Positions 16,985-22,142 of a stretch of 24,641 nt of DNA are shown here, in pieces. The DNA comes from JBBQSN01 sp038213835. Its GTDB lineage: Bacteria; Actinomycetota; Actinomycetes; Actinomycetales; CAWJMD01. Numbering within the stretch: position 1 is the stretch's first letter; every line of letters begins with the position of its first letter. A program made the position numbers and the translations under genes. The DNA lies in contig JBBQSN010000034.1 in the NCBI GenBank assembly GCA_038213835.1, positions 1 to 24,641 of the forward strand, given 5' to 3'. The notes beneath the pieces were generated by a model, which made no database searches, was not told the DNA's origin, and saw only the letters and a program-made list of their open reading frames with translations.

Positions 16985-17859
16985 CCCGCGGCCCCGCCCT
17001 GGTCGGCCCCGCCCTGGTCGGGCAGCGGCGAGCGCAGCACCAGACCGTCGGCGGTCTCGACCAGGAACGGCATCACGGCCCGGACCACCCGGGGCGCGGC
17101 CACGAGGTCGGCCGCCGTGGCCGCGGCGGCGACCTCCTCCAGGGTGACCAGGGTCGGGGGCATCAGCGCCACCTCGCCGCGCACGTGGGCGCGCAGCGTC
17201 TCGCGCGCCGAGGCCCACGACGACCGGGAGGCCTCGCCGTCCCCGAGGTGCCGGGCGCCGTCGCCGGAGCCCAGACGGGCCAGGAAGAACCACGTGTCGT
17301 AGCGGCGAGGTTCGAGCTCCGGGGTGGTCCAGCGCGCCCAGGCCCGCAGCAGGTCGCTGCGCAGCACCAGCCCGCGCGCCAGCAGCAGGTCCGACAACGC
17401 GACCTCGCGGGCGAGCAGTCGGCGCCGCTCGTCCTCCCAGCCCTCATCGTCGACGGTGGGGAAGGTGTCCCAGCCCGGTGCGGTCGCGAGCAGGACGCCG
17501 CACTCCTCGAACGTCTCGCGCACCGCGGCGCAGACGAGCTCGGCCGCCGTCCCGGCGTCGACGCCGAGCAGCTCGGCCCACCGCGCAGGCGCCGGCCCGG
17601 CCCAGGGCAGCTCCCGGGCAGCGCCGAGGGAGCTGCCGTCGCGGGCGTCGACCCCGCCTCCGGGGAAGACCGCCATCCCCGCCGCGAACGCCATCGTCAG
17701 CTGCCGCTGCATGAGGAAGACCTCGGGCCCGTCGGTGCCGTCGCGCACCAGCACCACCGTCGACGCAGCGCGCGCCGGCACCGGCTCCCCGGGCTCCAGG
17801 TGCCACTGCCGGGCGCGCTCGGCGAGCGCAGCCGGCAGCGGGAAGTCGCGGTGGATCAC
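16981..17859 (-). CDS. NUDT19-like NUDIX hydrolase with split Nudix box
   Basis: This is a 292-residue protein. The N-terminal half of the Nudix box (FPGGGVDARD, 65-74) and its catalytic half (AAVRETFEECGVLL, 111-124, with Glu115, Glu118 and Glu119) are separated by about 30 extra residues. That is the arrangement of the peroxisomal CoA diphosphatase NUDT19. RYDTWFFLARL and LMPPTLVTLEEV follow, as in bacterial members. CoA-ester hydrolysis is the likely but unproven activity. The start is set at the GTG at 17859 because a TAGGGT -10 lies 7 nt upstream; an in-frame GTG 33 bases earlier lies upstream of that -10. It is co-transcribed with the metallo-beta-lactamase gene and diverges from the MerR gene. 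Confidence 0.85.
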   Translation of the reverse strand: MIHRDFPLPAALAERARQWHLEPGEPVPARAASTVVLVRDGTDGPEVFLMQRQLTMAFAAGMAVFPGGGVDARDGSSLGAARELPWAGPAPARWAELLGVDAGTAAELVCAAVRETFEECGVLLATAPGWDTFPTVDDEGWEDERRRLLAREVALSDLLLARGLVLRSDLLRAWARWTTPELEPRRYDTWFFLARLGSGDGARHLGDGEASRSSWASARETLRAHVRGEVALMPPTLVTLEEVAAAATAADLVAAPRVVRAVMPFLVETADGLVLRSPLPDQGGADQGGAAG

Positions 17860-17866
17860 GGGCGTC

Positions 17867-17872
17867 ACCCTA
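17867..17872 (-). promoter_or_regulatory. -10 element (TAGGGT) of a leaderless NUDIX-MBL transcript
   Basis: On the minus strand, TAGGGT is followed by GACGCCC and then the GTG at 17859, a 7-nt spacing predicting a leaderless message. It shares the 117-bp divergent gap with the MerR promoter. Confidence 0.55.
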
Positions 17873-17976
17873 CGACCGCGGGTCTGCGCCACAGCGGCAC
17901 CAGCCGCACGAACGGCACCACCGCGCGCGAGCAGGTACGGTCGTGGCCGCGCCGGGGGTCAGAGCGAGGGGTCGTG

Positions 17977-18660
17977 ATGCAGGAGGAACGCCGCGTGGGC
18001 GAGCGACGCCGCTCGTCCGGACCGCACTCGCCGCAGGAGCTGAGGATCGAGCAGCTGGCGGACGCCGGCGGGCTCACGGTGCGCAACGTGCGCGCCTACC
18101 AGCAGCGGGGTCTGCTGCCCGCGGTGCGCCGCGACGGGCGCCGCGCCACGTACGGGCAGGAGCACCTGGCCCGGATCAGGCTCGTACGCGCGCTGCACGA
18201 CCACGGTCTGACGCTGCGCACCATCGGCGACCTGCTCGACCGGGGCACCGCCGACGTCGAGCTGGCCCGGCTGTCGCGCCAGTCCCTCACCAGCGGCTGG
18301 CGCCAGGGGGTGCGGGCGCCGCTCGCCCCGCCGAACGTCGAGCTGTTCGAGGCCACCCGTCCGGGCGTGATCGAGGAGATGGAGCGGGCCGGCCTGATCT
18401 CGCGCCAGGACGGCCGTCCCCACGCCAACGCCGCCGGCCTGGGGCTGATCAGCGCCCTGGCCGCACGGGGGATCGACCTCGACGTCACCAGCCGGCTGGT
18501 GCTGTTGGGCGCCTACGCCGCAGGCGACGTCGTCACCGAGCTGGGCGAGATCATCGAGGGCGTCGACGGCGAGCCGGACGAGCGCGCCCAGCTGATGGTC
18601 CAGCTGGTCGCCACCGCCTTCGCCGACGTCCTGATGGGGCGCCTCACCGAGAAGGGCTGA
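17977..18660 (+). CDS. MerR-family transcriptional regulator
   Basis: This 227-residue protein has a basic N-terminal tail of about 20 residues. A MerR winged helix-turn-helix follows (LRIEQLADAGGLTVRNVRAY 22-41, then QQRGLLPAVRRDGRRATYG and EHLARIRLVRALHDHGLTL). The roughly 140-residue C-terminal domain has no clustered cysteines, so a metal sensor is unlikely; it may bind an organic ligand or be constitutive. It diverges from the NUDIX-MBL pair and is the natural candidate to regulate it and itself. The ATG at 17977 is preferred; a GTG directly before it is an alternative. GCGAGGGG upstream is a plausible ribosome binding site and TACGGT at 17936-17941 a possible -10. Confidence 0.87.
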   Translation: MQEERRVGERRRSSGPHSPQELRIEQLADAGGLTVRNVRAYQQRGLLPAVRRDGRRATYGQEHLARIRLVRALHDHGLTLRTIGDLLDRGTADVELARLSRQSLTSGWRQGVRAPLAPPNVELFEATRPGVIEEMERAGLISRQDGRPHANAAGLGLISALAARGIDLDVTSRLVLLGAYAAGDVVTELGEIIEGVDGEPDERAQLMVQLVATAFADVLMGRLTEKG

Positions 18661-18663
18661 GCC

Positions 18664-18683
18664 TGCTCCTACCTACGGGAGCA
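18664..18683. terminator. Hairpin between convergent merR and ridA
   Basis: TGCTCC (18664-18669) pairs with GGAGCA (18678-18683) around an 8-nt loop that contains the ridA stop codon. It is positioned to terminate transcription from both sides, though the stem is short. Confidence 0.45.
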
Positions 18684-19143
18684 CCTCGACGACGAGCTCG
18701 ACCTCGACCGGGGCGTCGAGCGGCAGGGCGACGACGCCCACGGCGCTGCGCGCGTGGATCCCATTGTCCCCCAGCACCTTCCCGAGGAGCTCGCTGGCAC
18801 CGTTGACGACCTTGGGCTGGCCGACGAAGGACGGGTCGCTGGCGACGAAGCCCACGACCTTCACCACCCGGACGCGGTCGAGGTCGCCGACCTGGCCGTG
18901 CACGGCCGCGAGCGCGTTGAGCGCGCAGGTGGCCGCGAGGTCGTAGGCCTGCTCGGGGCTGACGAACCCGTCGCCCTCGCCGACCTTGCCGGTGGCGGCC
19001 ATCGCGCCGTCGACCATCGGCAGTTGGCCGGAGGTGTAGACGTACGAGCCGGTCGTGACGGCGGGCACGTACGCGGCCACCGGTGGCACCACCGACGGCA
19101 GCACCAGACCCAGCTCGGCGAGGCGGTCGTCGACCCGACCCAC
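18673..19143 (-). CDS. RidA (YjgF/YER057c/UK114) family protein
   Basis: This 156-residue Rid-superfamily protein resembles the M. tuberculosis Rv3678c subgroup. It shows AAYVPAVTTGSYVYTSGQLP (23-42), the TGKVGEG loop, RVVKVVGFVASDPSF (92-106), and the C-terminal HARSAVGVVALPLDAPVEVE (130-149). Arg132 is at the position of the arginine needed for enamine/imine deamination by RidA, and acidic residues follow. It probably forms a trimer in the cytosol and removes reactive enamines or related intermediates; the exact substrate is unknown. The GTG start at 19143 is preceded by GAGGG 3 nt upstream and lies 5 nt after the DUF4177 stop, so the two form an operon. Confidence 0.88.
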   Translation of the reverse strand: MGRVDDRLAELGLVLPSVVPPVAAYVPAVTTGSYVYTSGQLPMVDGAMAATGKVGEGDGFVSPEQAYDLAATCALNALAAVHGQVGDLDRVRVVKVVGFVASDPSFVGQPKVVNGASELLGKVLGDNGIHARSAVGVVALPLDAPVEVELVVEVLP

Positions 19144-19148
19144 GGCCC

Positions 19149-19304
19149 TCAGCCCTTCTCGCGCTTGAGGTAGGCCACCAGCCCGTTGCCGTCGGGCCCG
19201 GTGACGACCTGGACGAGCTCCCAGCCGTCCGAGCCCCACTGGTCGAGGATCTGCTTGGTCGCGTGCACGATCAGCGGCACGGTCGCGTACTCCCACGTGG
19301 TCAT
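19149..19304 (-). CDS. Small DUF4177-type protein
   Basis: This 51-residue protein (MTTWEYATVPLIVHATKQIL, then DQWGSDGWELVQVVTG and a basic end) has the WEY...LN.WG..GWELV pattern of DUF4177 proteins of unknown function. It sits where M. tuberculosis has the tiny gene Rv3678A, upstream of the RidA-like gene. The ATG at 19304 is chosen because the frame upstream is arginine-rich noncoding sequence and a TACCCT -10 lies 6 nt before the ATG. The transcript is predicted to be leaderless and to continue into ridA. Confidence 0.8.
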   Translation of the reverse strand: MTTWEYATVPLIVHATKQILDQWGSDGWELVQVVTGPDGNGLVAYLKREKG

Positions 19305-19310
19305 GGCCGC

Positions 19311-19369
19311 AGGGTACCGGCGTCCGGCCCTCCTCCTGGACGGGCGGTCCGGCGCACGGTCACTACCCT
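19311..19369. promoter_or_regulatory. Back-to-back leaderless promoters for DUF4177-ridA and the Get3-like pair
   Basis: The minus-strand -10 TACCCT (19311-19316) lies 6 nt before the DUF4177 ATG. The plus-strand -10 TACCCT (19364-19369) lies 6 nt before the GTG at 19376. The two -10 elements and one flanking base form a 7-bp inverted repeat (19310-19316 and 19364-19370). Only 47 bp separate them, so the -35 regions are adjacent and probably controlled together. Confidence 0.6.
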
Positions 19370-19375
19370 GGAGAC

Positions 19376-20434
19376 GTGCCAGCCCCGTCATCGCGCAGCC
19401 GTCGCACGCGGGCGGCCCGCAGGTCGGGCGCCGGCGAGACGGGCAGCACGTTCCCCGACGTCCGGCTGCACGTGGTCACCGGCAAGGGCGGCACCGGCAA
19501 GACCACGGTGGCCGCCGCCCTGGCGCTCGCGCTGGCCACCCACGGGCAGCGGATCCTGCTCGTCGAGGTCGAGGACCGTCAGGGGCTGGCCCAGCTCTTC
19601 GACGTCCCGCCGCTGGCGTATGGGGAGAGCTCGCTGGCTGTCGGCCCCTGGGGCGGCGAGGTGCTGGGGCTGTCGGTCGAGCCGCGGGCGGCGCTGCTGG
19701 AGTACCTGGCCACCTTCTACAAGCTCGGCCGGGCCGGGAAGGTGCTGGAGAAGGCCGGGGCGATCGACTTCGCCACCACGATCGCGCCGGGCATGCGCGA
19801 CGTCCTGCTCACGGGCAAGGTCTACGAGGCGGTGCGGCGCTCCCGCAAGGGCAGCGGCGCGGTCTACGACGCCGTGGTGCTGGACGCGCCGCCCACCGGC
19901 CGGATCACCCGCTTCCTGAACGTCAACAGCGAGGTCAGCGTGCTGGCGAAGGTCGGCCCGATCCGGAACCAGGCGGAGTCGGTGATGCGGATGCTGCGCT
20001 CGTCCACGACGGCCGTGCACCTGGTCACTCTGCTCGAGGAGATGCCGGTGCAGGAGACCCTCGACGGCATCGCCGACCTCACCGCGGCAGGCCTGCCGGT
20101 GGGGGCGGTGCTGATCAACCAGGTGCGCCAGGACGGCCTCCCGTCCGACGCTCTGGGAGCAGCGGGACGGGGTGACCTGGACACCGCGTCCGTGGCCGCG
20201 ACGCTGCAGCGGGTCGGGGTCGCCAAGGACTCCAAGCGGGCCGGCACGCTCGCGCGCGGGCTGGCGGACGAGGCCGGTGAGCACGCCCAGCGGGTGGCCC
20301 TGCAGCACCGCGAGCGCGCGACCCTCGACGGTGCCGGCCACCCGGTGATGGAGCTCGACCTGGTGCCCACGGGTATCGATCTCGGCGGCCTGTACGCGTT
20401 GGCCGAGCAGCTGCGCGAGCAGGGGCTCTCGTGA
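19376..20434 (+). CDS. Get3/ArsA-like ATPase, first of a pair
   Basis: This 352-residue SIMIBI-class P-loop ATPase begins with a 30-residue basic, disordered N-terminus. The deviant Walker A VVTGKGGTGKTT follows (33-44), with signature Lys37 and P-loop Lys42. LLVEVEDRQGLAQLF and VVLDAPPTGRITRFL supply the switch regions. There is no arsenite-binding cysteine cluster, so arsenic efflux is unlikely. It matches Rv3679, one of two Get3-homologous ATPases in M. tuberculosis (BagA/BagB as I recall). The GTG start is leaderless (-10 six nt upstream). Its stop overlaps the second gene's start in GTGA, so subunits should be made in step. Confidence 0.9.
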   Translation: MPAPSSRSRRTRAARRSGAGETGSTFPDVRLHVVTGKGGTGKTTVAAALALALATHGQRILLVEVEDRQGLAQLFDVPPLAYGESSLAVGPWGGEVLGLSVEPRAALLEYLATFYKLGRAGKVLEKAGAIDFATTIAPGMRDVLLTGKVYEAVRRSRKGSGAVYDAVVLDAPPTGRITRFLNVNSEVSVLAKVGPIRNQAESVMRMLRSSTTAVHLVTLLEEMPVQETLDGIADLTAAGLPVGAVLINQVRQDGLPSDALGAAGRGDLDTASVAATLQRVGVAKDSKRAGTLARGLADEAGEHAQRVALQHRERATLDGAGHPVMELDLVPTGIDLGGLYALAEQLREQGLS

Positions 20435-21621
20435 CGCCTCGGCGGGGGCCGGCGGAGGTGCCGCGGCTCGACGTCGACGCCCTGCTGCGCGACCCCGCGA
20501 CCCAGACGATCGTGTGCTGCGGCGCGGGCGGCGTCGGCAAGACCACCACGGCCGCCGCGCTGGGCGTGCGGGCGGCCGAGCTCGGGCGCCGGGTGGTGGT
20601 CCTGACGATCGACCCGGCCCGCCGGCTGGCGCAGTCGATGGGTCTTGAGGTGCTGGACAACACGCCTCGCCCGGTGCCGGGGATCGACGCCTCGGCGGGC
20701 GGCTCGCTGGACGCGATGATGCTGGACATGAAGCGGACCTTCGACGAGGTGGTCGAGGGGCACGCCCCCCCGGACAAGGCCGAGCAGATCCTGGCGAACC
20801 CGTTCTACGTGGCGCTGTCGTCCTCGTTCGCCGGCACCAGCGAGTACATGGCGATGGAGAAGCTGGGGCAGCTGCGGGCCAGCGCCGATGCCGGCGAGCA
20901 GCCGTGGGACCTCGTCGTGGTCGACACCCCGCCGAGCCGGTCCGCCCTGGACTTCCTGGACGCCCCGCAGCGGCTCTCGTCCTTCCTGGACGGCCGGTTC
21001 CTGCGGTTGCTGATGGTCCCTGCCAAGGCGGGTGGCCGGGCCTACCTGCGGGCGCTCACCGGGGTGGTCGGCAGCCTCACCGGGCTGATGACCCGGATCA
21101 TCGGGGCACAGGTGCTCACCGACGTCCAGACCTTCGTGGCCGCCCTGGACACCATGTTCGGAGGGTTCCGCGAGCGCGCCGACGCCACCTACGCCCGGCT
21201 GCAGGACGAGGGCACCGCGTTCGTGGTGGTGGCCTCGCCGGACCCCGACGCCCTGCGGGAGGCGTCCTACTTCGTGGAGCGGCTCGACGCCGAGCAGATG
21301 CCGCTGGCCGGCCTGGTCGTGAACCGGGTGCAGGTCAGCGCGATCCCGTCGCTGACGGCGGCCCGCAGCGCGGCCGCCGCCGAGCAGCTGAGCGAGGACG
21401 CCGGCGCCGAGAGCGCCGAGGGGACCGTGGTGGCAGGGCTGCTGCGGCTGCACGCCGAGCGGATGCTGCGCCGCGAGCGCGAGACCGCCGTGGTGAGAAG
21501 GTTCCACGGCGCGCACCCGGGCGTGGCGACGGTACGGGTGGCCGCGATGGCCGAGGACGTGCACGACCTGGCCGGCCTGCGCGCGGTGGGCGAGGGGCTC
21601 AGCGTCTCGTCCGGCGGCTGA
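20431..21621 (+). CDS. Get3/ArsA-like ATPase, second of a pair, lacking the signature lysine
   Basis: This 396-residue paralogue of the preceding gene corresponds to Rv3680. Its Walker A is CCGAGGVGKTTTAAALG (29-45): P-loop Lys37 is intact, but the signature-lysine position holds Ala32. LTIDPARRLAQSMGL (59-73) and VVVDTPPSRSALDFLDAP are the switch segments typical of ArsA/Get3. SEYMAMEKLGQL lies in the helical subdomain. A hydrophobic, glycine-rich stretch near 190-225 may be a client or membrane contact surface. The two proteins probably act as a heterodimer, possibly with only one fully competent site. The gene is coupled to the first by a 4-nt overlap and followed by convergent whiB. Confidence 0.9.
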   Translation: MTPRRGPAEVPRLDVDALLRDPATQTIVCCGAGGVGKTTTAAALGVRAAELGRRVVVLTIDPARRLAQSMGLEVLDNTPRPVPGIDASAGGSLDAMMLDMKRTFDEVVEGHAPPDKAEQILANPFYVALSSSFAGTSEYMAMEKLGQLRASADAGEQPWDLVVVDTPPSRSALDFLDAPQRLSSFLDGRFLRLLMVPAKAGGRAYLRALTGVVGSLTGLMTRIIGAQVLTDVQTFVAALDTMFGGFRERADATYARLQDEGTAFVVVASPDPDALREASYFVERLDAEQMPLAGLVVNRVQVSAIPSLTAARSAAAAEQLSEDAGAESAEGTVVAGLLRLHAERMLRRERETAVVRRFHGAHPGVATVRVAAMAEDVHDLAGLRAVGEGLSVSSGG

Positions 21622-21635
21622 GCAGGTCGAGCAGG

Positions 21636-21938
21636 TCAGGCCGAGCGGATGACCCGCAGCGGCGGGTTCGTGGCGGCGTGGTCGGCCCGGGCGGTCTCGA
21701 GCAGACGACCCCAGGACCGCACGTTCGGGCGGCGCTTGAGCAGTGCCCGGCGCTCGCGCTCGGTCATCCCGCCCCAGACGCCGTACTCGATCCGGTTGTC
21801 CAGGGCGTCGGCCAGGCACTCGGTGCGCACCACGCAGCCCTGGCAGACGATCTTGGCCTCGTGCTGGGCGGCACCCTGGACGAACAGCTCGTCCGGGTCT
21901 CCCGTGCGACAGGCACCCCTGTCGTTCCACTCGTGCAT
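21636..21938 (-). CDS. whiB4: WhiB-family iron-sulfur regulator (WhiB4/WblA type)
   Basis: This 100-residue protein has the four cluster-binding cysteines Cys10, Cys32, Cys35 and Cys41 (C-x21-C-x2-C-x5-C). The turn GVWGGMTERERRALL (53-67) and basic residues for DNA binding follow. The stretch RTGDPDELFVQGAAQ and the ALDNRIEYGVWGG segment are characteristic of mycobacterial WhiB4 and Streptomyces WblA, and the neighbours (Get3-like pair and ponA2) are the same in both. Its [4Fe-4S] cluster probably senses O2, NO or redox state; WblA also represses antibiotic production and controls development. The message has a predicted 77-nt leader beginning with a stable hairpin. GGGGG near 21950 may serve as ribosome binding site. 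Confidence 0.95.
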   Translation of the reverse strand: MHEWNDRGACRTGDPDELFVQGAAQHEAKIVCQGCVVRTECLADALDNRIEYGVWGGMTERERRALLKRRPNVRSWGRLLETARADHAATNPPLRVIRSA

Positions 21939-21975
21939 CGAACTGCCCCCTGCGTGGTCGTCCCCCGGTTGCGGA

Positions 21976-22027
21976 ACAGGTGCCGGGCCCGGCGTCGCCG
22001 CCGGTCAGCACCTGTCCCTCGAAGGTA
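21976..22027 (-). promoter_or_regulatory. whiB promoter -10 and 5'-terminal two-stem leader hairpin
   Basis: On the minus strand, TACCTT (22027-22022) is a -10 element and predicts transcription starting near A22015. The RNA from 22015 down to 21976 folds completely. An 8-bp outer stem ACAGGTGC/GCACCTGT (22015-22008 with 21983-21976) is followed by an internal loop (TGA opposite GCCCG). A 6-bp inner stem CCGGCG/CGCCGG is capped by the GNRA tetraloop GCGA. The structure would sit at or within a nucleotide of the 5' end. Confidence 0.6.
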
Positions 22028-22075
22028 CGGGTCCGTGCCCCGTTCCCCCATCCCCCAGCCGGGCCATCTCTGCCG

Positions 22076-22099
22076 CCCGGAATGACTAGTCACCCCGGG
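22076..22099. repeat. 24-bp near-perfect palindrome between whiB and ponA2 (candidate operator)
   Basis: The core TGACTAGTCA (22083-22092) is a perfect 10-bp palindrome. It is flanked symmetrically by AA/CC (the only mismatches) and by CCCGG (22076-22080) and CCGGG (22095-22099). In total 10 of 12 half-site positions match. The centre is 55 bp upstream of the ponA2 start codon/TSS and about 72 bp upstream of the predicted whiB TSS. Confidence 0.5.
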
Positions 22100-22130
22100 T
22101 CGTCCGCACCACGTCTTCCCGAACCCGACG

Positions 22131-22136
22131 TACCCT
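22131..22136 (+). promoter_or_regulatory. -10 element (TACCCT) of a leaderless ponA2 transcript
   Basis: TACCCT ends 6 nt before the ATG at 22143, with no Shine-Dalgarno sequence, so transcription should begin at the start codon. Confidence 0.6.
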
Positions 22137-22142
22137 GGGCGC

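Noticed and set aside
19376..21621. Arsenic resistance operon (ArsA pair)
   Set aside because: No arsB, arsC, arsD or arsR is present and no metal-binding cysteine cluster occurs in either ATPase. Get3-like function fits better.
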